DNA of 64,000 bases. It comes from Bacillota bacterium (GTDB taxonomy: Bacteria; Bacillota; Clostridia; DSM-8532). Made by a program: the position numbers and the translations under genes. The stretch spans positions 18,833 through 82,832 of the forward strand of contig JAEZTB010000049.1 of NCBI GenBank assembly GCA_023443745.1. Reading direction: 5' to 3'. Positions 34,428 through 43,758 of the stretch are shown in pieces (the stretch's first letter is position 1; the number at the start of each line of letters is the position of its first letter). The notes beneath the pieces are model-generated. The model worked only from the letters and a program-made list of their open reading frames with translations. It made no database searches and was not told where the DNA came from.

Positions 34428-36173
34428 ATGAAAAAACTCTTATTGGGCAACGAGGCCATTGCGCGCGGTGTCTATGAGGCAGGGGCCACGGTTGCATCAG
34501 CTTATCCCGGAACCCCAAGCACTGAAATTACCGAAGCCATATCGGAATATGATGAAATCTACTCTGAGTGGGCACCCAATGAGAAGGTTGCCCTGGAGGT
34601 TGCAATCGGTGCCTCCTATGGAGGGGCACGGGCTGTTTGCGCTATGAAGCATGTGGGTCTTAATGTAGCCGCAGACCCTTTATTCACCGTATCCTATACG
34701 GGTGTCAACGGTGGTCTGGTTGTTTTTGTTGCGGATGACCCTGGCATGCACAGCTCCCAGAACGAGCAGGATACGCGTATCATAGCTCGCGGTGCCAAGG
34801 TTCCTGTACTGGAGCCTTCTGACAGCGAAGAATGCAGGTCTTTTACCCGAGAGGCCTTTAAAATCAGTGAGGAATTTGATACCCCTGTTATTGTGAGGCT
34901 TTCAACCCGTGTATCCCATTCCCAGGGCATTGTAGAACTGGGTGAGAGAACAGATTTTGAGCTGAAACCCTATGTTAAAAATCCAGGCAAGTATGTCATG
35001 ATGCCCGCAATGGCAAGAAAACGCCATTTTGTTGTGGAAGAGCGTATGGCCAGGCTTCGGGAGTTTTCGGAAAACACCCCTTTGAACCGAATTGAATGGG
35101 GCGATAAAAAGGTGGGGGTCATCACCAGTGGCATCTCCTATGAATATGCAAGGGAAGCCTTTGGCGATGTTTCCTATCTCAAGCTGGGAATGGTTCACCC
35201 CATTCCGGAAAAGATGATCCAGGATTTTGCCAATGAGGTTGAAACCCTCTATGTCATCGAGGAGTTGGAGCCCTTCATTGAGAACCAGTGTCTAAAAATG
35301 GGGCTTAAGGTCACAGGTAAATCCTTGCTTCCTGTAACCGGTGAGTATAGTGCAAGCCTTATCAGAACAAGGATTCTGGGCGAAGCTTCCGAAAAGTTGA
35401 ACAATATCCAGGATGAAGCGCCTGCAAGACCGCCCGTCCTGTGTGCAGGATGTCCCCACCGTGGTACATACTATGTGCTAAAGAAGCTTAAGCTGACGGT
35501 TTCCGGCGATATCGGCTGCTACACGTTGGGTGCTCTGGCGCCGTTGGAATCTGTGGATACCTGCGTTTGCATGGGAGCCAGTGTCGGCGTGGCTCATGGT
35601 ATTGAGAAAGCCCGGGGGACAGATGCCGCAAGAAAAACTGTCGCAGTCATCGGGGACTCGACCTTTATTCACTCCGGAATTACAGGCCTTATTGATATGG
35701 TCTATAACAAAGGAACGGGCACGGTTATTATATTGGATAACTCCATAACAGGCATGACCGGCCATCAGCAAAATCCCACCACAGGCTTTACCATAAAGGG
35801 GGAGCCCACACGTCAGGTGGACCTTGTCAAGCTATGCCAGGCTGTTGGTATCGATCGGGTAAGAGTTTGTGATCCGTTTGATCTTGAAGGCTTTGAAAAG
35901 GTTGTGAAGGAAGAGATTGCAGCAGAAGAACCCTCAGTCATTATCGCTCAAAGACCGTGTGCCCTCTTAAAGAATGTGAAATTTGGCCCAATCCTCGCTA
36001 TTAACGGGGAGAAGTGCACAAAATGCCGTATGTGCATGAGACTGGGATGTCCCGCGATCGTGGACAGGGGTGATCATGTGGAAATCAACAGTACCCAGTG
36101 TGTGGGCTGTGGTCTCTGCACCAAGGTTTGCCGGTTTAAGGCAATTGAGAAGGCAGGTGGCAAGGATGCGTAA
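34428..36173 (+). CDS. iorA: indolepyruvate ferredoxin oxidoreductase, alpha subunit
   Basis: 581 residues. The N-terminal pyrimidine-binding part has YPGTPSTEITEAI, the TPP-binding domain has VLCAGCPHRGTYYVLKK, SGDIGCYTLGALAPLE and GDSTFIHSGITGLIDMVYNK, and the C terminus carries two ferredoxin-type clusters, CTKCRMCMRLGCPAI and CVGCGLCTKVC. It oxidises aryl pyruvates, made by transamination of Trp, Phe or Tyr, to aryl-acetyl-CoA and reduces ferredoxin. It overlaps iorB by eight bases. Confidence 0.96.
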   Translation: MKKLLLGNEAIARGVYEAGATVASAYPGTPSTEITEAISEYDEIYSEWAPNEKVALEVAIGASYGGARAVCAMKHVGLNVAADPLFTVSYTGVNGGLVVFVADDPGMHSSQNEQDTRIIARGAKVPVLEPSDSEECRSFTREAFKISEEFDTPVIVRLSTRVSHSQGIVELGERTDFELKPYVKNPGKYVMMPAMARKRHFVVEERMARLREFSENTPLNRIEWGDKKVGVITSGISYEYAREAFGDVSYLKLGMVHPIPEKMIQDFANEVETLYVIEELEPFIENQCLKMGLKVTGKSLLPVTGEYSASLIRTRILGEASEKLNNIQDEAPARPPVLCAGCPHRGTYYVLKKLKLTVSGDIGCYTLGALAPLESVDTCVCMGASVGVAHGIEKARGTDAARKTVAVIGDSTFIHSGITGLIDMVYNKGTGTVIILDNSITGMTGHQQNPTTGFTIKGEPTRQVDLVKLCQAVGIDRVRVCDPFDLEGFEKVVKEEIAAEEPSVIIAQRPCALLKNVKFGPILAINGEKCTKCRMCMRLGCPAIVDRGDHVEINSTQCVGCGLCTKVCRFKAIEKAGGKDA

Positions 36174-36759
36174 TACAGCGATTATGATAGTAGGTGTCGG
36201 TGGCCAGGGAACCCTCCTGACCAGCCGTATTTTAGGTGATGTTGCCGTAAGCTCGGGCCTTGATGTCAAGGTTTCAGAGGTTCATGGCATGTCCCAGCGC
36301 GGAGGAAGCGTAGTCACCTATGTTAAAATGGGGGAAAAGGTTTATTCTCCTGTTATAGAAAAGAATGAGGCTGATATTCTATTGTGCTTTGAACAGCTTG
36401 AAGCGTTAAGATGGATAGATTATGCCAAAAAAGAGGCTTCTGTTATCATTAACACCCAAAAGATCGATCCCATGCCGGTCATTATCGGAAGAGCCAAATA
36501 CCCCGAGGGAATCTTGGAAAAAATCAAGGCGGACTATCCTCATGTCACGACAGTTCCAGCCTTGGAGCTGGCCAGGGCCTGCGGAAATATTAAGGCTGTC
36601 AATGTCGTCATGATCGGGGTTATGGCTAAGCGTACCGATATTGACAGGGATGTATGGATTAAAGCTATCGAAAAAACAGTAAAGCCTCAGTTTGTAGAAC
36701 TTAATACTAAAGCTTTTATGGCGGGATATGATTATATCGCGGAGGATCGCTATGTTTAA
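36166..36759 (+). CDS. iorB: indolepyruvate ferredoxin oxidoreductase, beta subunit
   Basis: 197 residues from ATG 36166, chosen because the protein then begins MRNTAIMIVGVGGQGTLLTSRIL, the conserved start of the family. EVHGMSQRGGSVVTYVKMG is the gamma-domain signature of 2-oxoacid:ferredoxin oxidoreductases. It completes the IorAB complex. Its last eight bases overlap the aminotransferase gene. Confidence 0.95.
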   Translation: MRNTAIMIVGVGGQGTLLTSRILGDVAVSSGLDVKVSEVHGMSQRGGSVVTYVKMGEKVYSPVIEKNEADILLCFEQLEALRWIDYAKKEASVIINTQKIDPMPVIIGRAKYPEGILEKIKADYPHVTTVPALELARACGNIKAVNVVMIGVMAKRTDIDRDVWIKAIEKTVKPQFVELNTKAFMAGYDYIAEDRYV

Positions 36760-37942
36760 TCAGAAATTAGTGGATAGCCTTGGAAAATCATCGATGATAC
36801 GCGCTATGTTTGAGGAAGGCGAGCGCCTCAAAAAGCTCTATGGGAAGGATAAGGTTTTTGATTTCAGCCTTGGAAACCCTGATGTAGAGCCTCCCATAGA
36901 AGTTACTGAATCCTTGCGACGCTATGTGATGAGCGATGAGCCGGGTCTTCATAAATATATGAGTAACGCAGGCTTTGCAGATGTGAGAGCCAAGGTTGCA
37001 GAATATCTTCAAGGAAAGAGCGGTGTTGCCCTTACTTCCGATCATATTGTGATGGTGTGTGGGGCGGCAGCTGGTCTCAATATTGCTTTAAAGGCTTTGC
37101 TAAACCCCGGCGAAGAGGTTATAGTCCTCTCACCTTTTTTTGTCGAGTATTTGTCCTATATTGATAATGCCGGAGGAGTACCGGTTATCGTTAAGACGCT
37201 CAAAGACAGCTTCCAGATTGATGTCGAAGCTGTTGAAAAGGCAATCACCAGCAAAACCAAGGCTATTATACTGAATTCTCCCAATAATCCCACCGGTGTT
37301 ATTTATGGCCGCAATACATTGGAGCTGCTTAAGAAGACCATCACCGAAAAGGAAGGGGAGTTGGGAAACCATATCTTTGTTATTTCCGACGAGCCCTATG
37401 TAAGCATCGTTTATGACGGTGCTGAAGTACCCAATGTACTCTCCATCTTTGAGAAAAGTATAACTGTCAATTCTTTTAGTAAATCACTAGCACTTCCAGG
37501 CGAAAGAATTGGCTATATCGCAGCAAGCAGCCGCATTCCGGAAGTACAATCCCTTATGTCGGCCATGGTGAGCTTAAACCGAACCCTGGGTTTTGTTAAT
37601 GCCCCAGCCCTTTTCCAAAAGGTCATTGCCGACAACCTGGACGTGGCTGTCGATACCTTAAGCTACAAGGAAAAGCGAGATGCTTTGTATGACCACCTTA
37701 CCCAGATAGGATTCAAATGTATAAAACCAGAAGGGGCTTTTTATCTGTTTGTTAAATCCCCCATCGAGGATGATACCGTATTCTGCGGCAGTGCTACAAA
37801 ATATAACCTGCTTTTAGTTCCCGGTAGCGGATTTGGTTGCCCGGGCTATGTGAGGATTGCCTATTGCTACGATCTCGACATGATTGAAAGAAGCCTGCCT
37901 GCCTTTACCCAGCTTGCAAAAGAGTATGGATTGACGATTTGA
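36752..37942 (+). CDS. class I/II PLP-dependent aminotransferase
   Basis: 396 residues from ATG 36752, seven bases after GGAGG. A fold-type I aminotransferase: FSLGNPDVEPP, NSPNNPTGVIY, VISDEPYVSIVYDG and the PLP-lysine motif NSFSKSLALPGERIGYIA. By its place after iorAB it should convert aromatic (or related) amino acids to the 2-oxo acids used by the oxidoreductase. The exact amino acid cannot be read from sequence. A strong terminator follows. Confidence 0.9.
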   Translation: MFNQKLVDSLGKSSMIRAMFEEGERLKKLYGKDKVFDFSLGNPDVEPPIEVTESLRRYVMSDEPGLHKYMSNAGFADVRAKVAEYLQGKSGVALTSDHIVMVCGAAAGLNIALKALLNPGEEVIVLSPFFVEYLSYIDNAGGVPVIVKTLKDSFQIDVEAVEKAITSKTKAIILNSPNNPTGVIYGRNTLELLKKTITEKEGELGNHIFVISDEPYVSIVYDGAEVPNVLSIFEKSITVNSFSKSLALPGERIGYIAASSRIPEVQSLMSAMVSLNRTLGFVNAPALFQKVIADNLDVAVDTLSYKEKRDALYDHLTQIGFKCIKPEGAFYLFVKSPIEDDTVFCGSATKYNLLLVPGSGFGCPGYVRIAYCYDLDMIERSLPAFTQLAKEYGLTI

Positions 37943-37994
37943 TGAAGGCATTGGGTCTATAAGGCATACTTATATCTGATTGAGTTAATTGAGA

Positions 37995-38024
37995 GAACGT
38001 CGGTTTTGGCCGATGTTCTTTTTT
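37995..38024 (+). terminator. terminator of the paaK-iorAB-aminotransferase operon
   Basis: GAACGTCGG and CCGATGTTC pair with one G-U around TTTTGG... and are followed by six T. It lies about 50 bases after the aminotransferase stop. Confidence 0.9.
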
Positions 38025-38129
38025 ATGCGAAATAAGAAAATCTTAAGAAGTTCATAAGAGGGAATTCAAATATTCCTCCTTGTTCTGTGGTTGAATGGAT
38101 TCATAGAAGAATAAGGAGATGTTTTTGTA

Positions 38130-39108
38130 TTGGTACAACGAAAAAGGAAAAAAAAATCAAAGCTTCAATTAGTATTCCCTCTAATGCTGTTGATTCTCTT
38201 TGCAGCTTTGACATACCATTCCATTAATTTTATTGGCAGAGGTCTCTTGCTTGATGAAAGCAGAAGGGACATGCCACGACCAACTCCCAAACTGAAGGAA
38301 ATGACTTCTACATCTATTTCCGATTCCTTTGACAATCTTTACAGCCCCCATGCGATTCTGGTGGATTTAGATGACGAAACCATTCTGATGCAAAAAAAGA
38401 GTGAAGACAAAATCTATCCTGCATCCTTAACAAAAATGATGACGGTATTGGTTGCAATTGAGAATTTAGATGACCTGCAGGGAGAGATCAAGCTTGGTCA
38501 TTCAATGTTCGAGAGTCTTATCAAAGCTGATGCATCAATAGCTGGCTTCCAGCCTGGTGAAAGGGTCAGAGCCATTGACCTCCTATATGGTGCCATGCTG
38601 CCTAGCGGTGGGGAATGCTGTATTGGACTTGCTGATCATATAGCGGGATCAGAAAGCGCCTTTGTAAAGCTGATGAATGAGAAGGCAGCCGATTTAGGTA
38701 TGGATAATACCCATTTTGCCAATGCAACCGGTCTACAAAAAGCGAATCATGTTTCAACAGTCAAGGATATGTCGGTTTTACTGTGTTACGCCTTGCAAAA
38801 CGATGTGTTCCGAAAGATTTTTACAACTGAACGCTATTCCACATCTCCCACAAATATACATCCTGATGGGATAACCTTTTTATAGTACGATGTTTTCAAA
38901 GTTTAACAGCGAAAATATCAGTGATGGCAGAATTCTTGGCGGCAAAACCGGCTTTACCCGGGAGGCGGGTCTATGTCTTGCAAGCCTTGCCGTACAAGGC
39001 GGTAAAGAATATATTCTGGTCACGGCCGGCGCTCCGGGTGACCATCAATCCGAGCAATACAATGTCACTGATGCATTTAGTATTTATAACAGCTTGGTGA
39101 AAAAATAG
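38130..39108 (+). pseudogene. D-alanyl-D-alanine carboxypeptidase, split by a one-base frameshift
   Basis: The first part (38130-38885, TTG start after AAGGAG) has an N-terminal membrane helix and the serine peptidase S11 motifs YPASLTKMMTV (SxxK) and LPSGGECCIGLAD (the SxN position). It stops in ITFL. The second part (38890-39108) starts MFSKFN and carries the third motif GGKTGFTREAG. Removing one T from the five-T run at 38877-38881 joins them as ITFYSTMFSKF, a normal S11 sequence of about 325 residues. The catalytic motifs are therefore on different fragments. Mutation, sequencing error or rare frameshifting can each explain it. Confidence 0.85.
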
Positions 39109-39308
39109 CAGAATTACAATAACGATTAAATAGTGTATCATAGTATAATGGACTAATAAATTAGCATGTCATTTTGCCTGACAAAAAATAAGTTGCAGCA
39201 CCAATTTGCAGGATTTCAATGATTGAACTTGCAAAAATTCCTGGGTGATGTTACACTTTTTTAAGGAAATATCAATGATACATCATGTTTTAGGATGGAG
39301 TTTATGAA

Positions 39309-40622
39309 ATGATTGAGAATACAAAGCTTCATATTAATGAAAAAGATCATCTGGTTATCGGAGGGTGTGACTGTGTTGATCTGGTCAAACAATTTGGAAC
39401 ACCCCTTTATGTCATGGATGAAAGCGCCATACGCTACAATATGCGTATGTATAAGGATGCTATGGATAAATACTATGGGGGAAGAGGACTTGTCCTTTAC
39501 GCAAGCAAGGCCTTATGCACCATGGCATTATGCAAAATCACAGAGCAAGAGGGCCTGGGACTTGATGTAGTATCCGGGGGCGAGCTTTACACGGCTCAAA
39601 AAGCAGGCTTTCCTATGAGCAGGATTTATTTTCATGGCAACAATAAAACGCCTAAAGAGCTGTCGGAAGCGCTGGATGCAGGGATTGGCCGTATTGTTGT
39701 TGACAATGCCTACGAGCTTAAACTGATAAATGAGCTTTGCGAGCAAAAGGGAATAAAGGCCCAAATTTCGGTGCGGGTTAAGCCGGGTGTGGATGCCCAT
39801 ACCCATGATTTTGTTAAAACAGGACAGATCGACTCCAAGTTTGGGGTTGCCTTGGAAAATGGCGAGGTTTATGAATTTATCACCCTGACAAAGAGTCTTG
39901 AGTATGTTGAGCTTGTAGGTCTTCACTGCCATATCGGTTCACAGATTTTTGATCTTGAGCCCTTTGAGGAAACAGCAAAAGTAATGCTTGATCTAATTGC
40001 GGATATCAAAGAGAGATATGGTATCATCATTTCCGAACTTAATCTGGGTGGTGGGTTCGGCATTAAATATACCCAAGAGGATGATCCTGTAGAATATGAC
40101 CGCTATATTGAATCTGTGTCGCATACTGTTAAGAAGTTGTGCGAGGAACGGGGAATCGATCAGCCCTTTATGCTGATGGAGCCGGGCCGTTCCATTGTGG
40201 CTCCTGCCGGTATCACGCTCTATACAATAGGCTCTGTCAAGGATATTAAAGACATACGTAAATACATTGCCGTTGATGGAGGTATGTTTGACAATCCTAG
40301 GTATGCACTTTATGAATCAAAGTACACCTTCATGCTAGCGAACAGGGCAAAGGCCTTGAAAACTCAGGAGGTAACAGTAGCCGGAAAGTGTTGTGAGTCC
40401 GGTGATCTCCTTGGCAAGGACATACCCATGCCCGAGGTTGAACCCGGTGATGTTCTTGCTGTTTTAGCAACCGGTGCTTATAATTACTCTATGTCCATGA
40501 ATTATAACCGCAATGGGAGACCACCTATGATACTTGTCAAGGATGGTGTGGCCAGGGTTATTGTTAAAGGCGAGGATTACGAGGATATTGTGCGCAATGA
40601 CGTGATTCCTGAAGATTTATAG
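39309..40622 (+). CDS. lysA: diaminopimelate decarboxylase
   Basis: 437 residues. A fold-type III PLP enzyme: LVLYASKALCTMALCK holds the PLP lysine, LVGLHCHIGSQIFD and LNLGGGFGIKY are the phosphate and barrel motifs, MEPGRSIVAPAGITLY and GKCCESGDLLG the substrate motifs, and the catalytic tyrosine lies in ATGAYNYSM. It makes L-lysine from meso-diaminopimelate. The 200 bases upstream contain TATAAT at 39144-39149 but no clear -35 and no lysine riboswitch that I can recognise. Confidence 0.96.
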   Translation: MIENTKLHINEKDHLVIGGCDCVDLVKQFGTPLYVMDESAIRYNMRMYKDAMDKYYGGRGLVLYASKALCTMALCKITEQEGLGLDVVSGGELYTAQKAGFPMSRIYFHGNNKTPKELSEALDAGIGRIVVDNAYELKLINELCEQKGIKAQISVRVKPGVDAHTHDFVKTGQIDSKFGVALENGEVYEFITLTKSLEYVELVGLHCHIGSQIFDLEPFEETAKVMLDLIADIKERYGIIISELNLGGGFGIKYTQEDDPVEYDRYIESVSHTVKKLCEERGIDQPFMLMEPGRSIVAPAGITLYTIGSVKDIKDIRKYIAVDGGMFDNPRYALYESKYTFMLANRAKALKTQEVTVAGKCCESGDLLGKDIPMPEVEPGDVLAVLATGAYNYSMSMNYNRNGRPPMILVKDGVARVIVKGEDYEDIVRNDVIPEDL

Positions 40623-40701
40623 TCGTTTTGTAGTCGTATGGTATTTTGTGGACTCTGGTTTTATTATTTAGCTGTCCCTTATCATTCGAGGTTAGAGTAC
40701 T

Positions 40702-42594
40702 ATGAAAAAACTGCTGTTATGCTTATTTATCCTTTCTCTGCTGATATTGGTATCATGCAGTGACAGCCAGATTCCATTGACAGATCCCCGTGAGGACCTG
40801 CCGGAGTCTCCTGTTTCTTTAGCGTCTCCGTCACCTTCGACTGTTTCTGCATCGAATTCCGCAGCTGATAATGTCGTCGAAATTAGTACCCTTGATATTG
40901 CCGGAATCAGGATTAATGACCAGTACACAGTCTACGGCATCGAAAATGGCACAGCAAATATAGTCGAAGAATTCAGGAGCTTTATTACGAGCCAAGTCTA
41001 CACCGAGACAAATGAGGAATGGACGGACTGGTACGATGTTTCGCTTTTGGACAGCAGTGACAAAACCCTGCTCAAGCTTGCTATCAGCGATAAGACCATT
41101 ACCTTCGGCAGGGATGTGGACATTAACGGCAGCATATATAAAAAAGATACGAAATATGAAACGGAAACATTACTCTATTTCCACCATATGAGACATTTTA
41201 CAGAGGGAAAAGTAACGAGTCCGGTGGGTGTAAGCTATCCGGCTAGAGTGATGATACCAAATTATGATTATTATACTGTTGACATGATAGATTCAGGAAG
41301 TAGCACCATCAATCAATACGAAACACAAGAGGCTCTTTATGCATTCGTCAGCAATAGTTTTCTGGGCAAGGAATTCGAACTCATAAGCTGCTTGCGGCCC
41401 GGATTTGAAGCAATGCGGGAGGAAGAGGAAAGGGCAGGCAAGACAGAAGTTATTCATTTACCATATGGCGGTTCATATATTCAACTAAGTTATCCGAATA
41501 GATCTCAGAATTTTGTAGATGGTTCTTCAGTTCGTATATACAGGGATGCAGATCTCCCCAGCACATACAGGTTTGCCACCGGCAATGAAATATTGCTTAT
41601 CAAGGTGGATGAGGCTTTTGACAGGTCTTTTCAGAAGCTTTTCGACAATGACGGGAAGTCAGCGCATAAATTGACTGTTGATGAGGTTGAGAAGCTGTTT
41701 GCAGATGATGAGTTTAAAGATGAGAGGTTTAAATATAGAGAGTTTATCAGCAGGAATCTGGGTATGGAAGACTATCCCGGAAGTTGGCGGCCGGACGACA
41801 CGCTGGAGCGGAGCACAGTAAAGCTTGGAAATGAAAAAACATACACCATGCTTACTTTAAATAATCCTTTTATGAAAAGGCTCATGTTCTTTAATGAAAA
41901 ATCAGGAGCTTTTATTGATTATGTAGATTTCTACACCAAAGGTGGCGATGCCTTATTCAAATTAGAAAAGGCAGGAAATAACGTCTGGATTGTGGGAAAC
42001 GACCTTGATGGAAACGGGACCGGAGAGTATGTGCTCAATCGGAAATGGTACACGCTGGATGATGATGGTATAAAGCTGGCATTGAACATACCCTACAATA
42101 ATTATTGGGCTCCGCCCTACAGATTTATCGATATCCATGCTGAGAAGATCGAGCTTGTGAAGGACAATCCTGTACGGTTGAAGACGAGCTATAGCGTTAC
42201 CAAGGGATATACACTTGAAATTACAGATGCTCCCGAAGCTAAGAATTATGAAGTAAGCATTACAGCCAACACAGAGGTTGAGTTCTTGTGGGATGCCGGT
42301 AAAAGAGAATTTATTCATCAATATCCCGTTGATGATTCGGGCTTTATATCGATAGATTCGATATGTTCTGCCGAAATAACTGAAAAATGCGGTAAAACCC
42401 TTAAGAAGGAGTATAATCGGCTTAAATCGGCCATTCAGGCATTGGATGCTCCGGGCACTGAAAAAGAGGATTTTATGATGCATCATAAAACGAGTAACTA
42501 TGAGATTTTCCTCAATGAATGCCCCGAAAGCAAGGAAAAAGCAGAGTTGCTCCAACTGCTTTCGGAAAAGCAAGCTGAAGCAGATAAGCGTTAA
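40702..42594 (+). CDS. large lipoprotein of unknown function
   Basis: 630 residues with a lipoprotein signal ending LVSC at about residue 19, then a Ser/Pro-rich linker (to about residue 55). The rest is a long extracellular region with no motif I recognise. It includes NGSIYKKDTKYETETLLYF, an aromatic-rich middle, and EDYPGSWRPDDTLE. The C-terminal part (about 400-540) has VGNDLDGNGTGEYVLNRKWY, which resembles a calcium-binding or integrin-like loop (DxDGNGxxE). The end (about 570-625) is helical and charged. The neighbours lysA and a DUF2935 gene do not suggest a role. Confidence 0.8.
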   Translation: MKKLLLCLFILSLLILVSCSDSQIPLTDPREDLPESPVSLASPSPSTVSASNSAADNVVEISTLDIAGIRINDQYTVYGIENGTANIVEEFRSFITSQVYTETNEEWTDWYDVSLLDSSDKTLLKLAISDKTITFGRDVDINGSIYKKDTKYETETLLYFHHMRHFTEGKVTSPVGVSYPARVMIPNYDYYTVDMIDSGSSTINQYETQEALYAFVSNSFLGKEFELISCLRPGFEAMREEEERAGKTEVIHLPYGGSYIQLSYPNRSQNFVDGSSVRIYRDADLPSTYRFATGNEILLIKVDEAFDRSFQKLFDNDGKSAHKLTVDEVEKLFADDEFKDERFKYREFISRNLGMEDYPGSWRPDDTLERSTVKLGNEKTYTMLTLNNPFMKRLMFFNEKSGAFIDYVDFYTKGGDALFKLEKAGNNVWIVGNDLDGNGTGEYVLNRKWYTLDDDGIKLALNIPYNNYWAPPYRFIDIHAEKIELVKDNPVRLKTSYSVTKGYTLEITDAPEAKNYEVSITANTEVEFLWDAGKREFIHQYPVDDSGFISIDSICSAEITEKCGKTLKKEYNRLKSAIQALDAPGTEKEDFMMHHKTSNYEIFLNECPESKEKAELLQLLSEKQAEADKR

Positions 42595-42632
42595 GGATAG
42601 AACAGAAGGCTTTTTCCGTTGTACGTGTAGCA

Positions 42633-42690
42633 TATAATAAGCGTAATCATAAACTGACTATAGGTAGTCCATTTTTGCTCATACCTATAG
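42633..42690 (+). promoter_or_regulatory. candidate -10 and leader inverted repeat before the DUF2935 gene
   Basis: TATAAT at 42633-42638 (weak -35) is followed by CTATAGGT (42658-42665) and ACCTATAG (42683-42690), a perfect 8-bp inverted repeat around 17 bases. The second arm ends directly at the GGGAGG ribosome site of the next gene. It could be an operator or a leader hairpin that sets access to that site. Confidence 0.45.
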
Positions 42691-42703
42691 GGAGGTTTTT
42701 ATA

Positions 42704-43624
42704 GTGCTGACAGGCTCTGAATTCGTCAGACAATCGTTGGAAACACATCTTTTCTTCGCCAGGATCATGAAAGAGCATTCCTTCTTTTTAGAGGTTGGCT
42801 TTACACCAAGGGATAGAAACTACACGAGTGAAGCGGATGCATTCCGTATGGAATTCGATAAGCTTCTTGCAGAAACAATATCACTCTCTAACGGGGTTGT
42901 CAGTCAGGATGTTCTAAAATCTGGAGAAATTGTAACACCTTATACGCTTAATGCCGAGATGTCCACAGCCTATTTTACAGGTGTAAGAATTCCGACACAA
43001 TTAACTCAGGCTGAGGCCGGCCTTCAGGGCGGGGGCCCTGCATCGGTTAACACAGGATTGGAGCAAAGGGTACAAATGCTTAATCAAAGGGCCATAGGGT
43101 TGATTGGCAGGCTTATTCAATTTAAATCCAATATTTTATCCAACGTTTTATCGTGTCAGATGTTTACAGTCAATTATCCACTTCTGATTGATCATATTCT
43201 TCGTGAAGCGAGGCTTTATTTATCCCTCATTCAAAGGCTTCAAAACAGAGATCCGATCAATGTCAAAAGAGAGGCTTTCGAACAGGAAGCATTCTGGAAC
43301 AGAATCATGGCGGAACATTCAAAATTTATCCGGGGATTGCTGGACCCTACAGAAAATGCATTAATTAATACCGCCAACAATTTTGGGAATGAATTTGACA
43401 AACTGACCAATGAGGCTCAGCAAGCTATGGATCAGACGATACCCCGAACGAATGTGACAAGGGACAGTATGAAGGCAACAAAGGAGCTTCGTGATTTTAA
43501 AGCGCAGGGGACACAAGGAATATTAGAGTGCAAGATAAAATCAATCATCATACCTTTACTTGGTGACCATGTATTACGTGAAGCCAATCATTACCTCCAT
43601 TTATTAGAAATATTTGAGCGGTAG
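42704..43624 (+). CDS. DUF2935 domain protein
   Basis: 306 residues from GTG 42704 after GGGAGG. Two related helical halves are visible: LFFARIMKEHSFFLEVGFTP (about residue 15) and FWNRIMAEHSKFIRGLLDPT (about residue 195), each followed by a conserved end, HILREARLYLSLIQRL and HVLREANHYLHLLEIF. The Glu-His pairs suggest a ferritin-like metal-binding four-helix bundle, as in other DUF2935 proteins of spore formers. Function not established. Confidence 0.87.
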   Translation: MLTGSEFVRQSLETHLFFARIMKEHSFFLEVGFTPRDRNYTSEADAFRMEFDKLLAETISLSNGVVSQDVLKSGEIVTPYTLNAEMSTAYFTGVRIPTQLTQAEAGLQGGGPASVNTGLEQRVQMLNQRAIGLIGRLIQFKSNILSNVLSCQMFTVNYPLLIDHILREARLYLSLIQRLQNRDPINVKREAFEQEAFWNRIMAEHSKFIRGLLDPTENALINTANNFGNEFDKLTNEAQQAMDQTIPRTNVTRDSMKATKELRDFKAQGTQGILECKIKSIIIPLLGDHVLREANHYLHLLEIFER

Positions 43625-43758
43625 TTTATGAAGCTAAACTTTACAAGAGATGGGGACATCAGGGTTGAAATATGGTATGATGGTAAACAATAGATTTGTG
43701 TGAACCACAAGACTAGACCATAAATAGAGTTGCATTCTTAAGATAAGTGAGGAATGAT

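Noticed and set aside
39109..39308. Lysine riboswitch before lysA
   Set aside because: None of the conserved L-box bases was recognised and no terminator hairpin is present.
41962..42633. Minus-strand open frame of 223 codons inside the lipoprotein gene
   Set aside because: The plus-strand frame has a signal peptide, lipobox and ribosome site; this one has none.
43628..43693. Small frame of 21 codons (MKLNFTRDGDIRVEIWYDGK)
   Set aside because: No ribosome site and too short to judge; more likely untranslated space before tgt.
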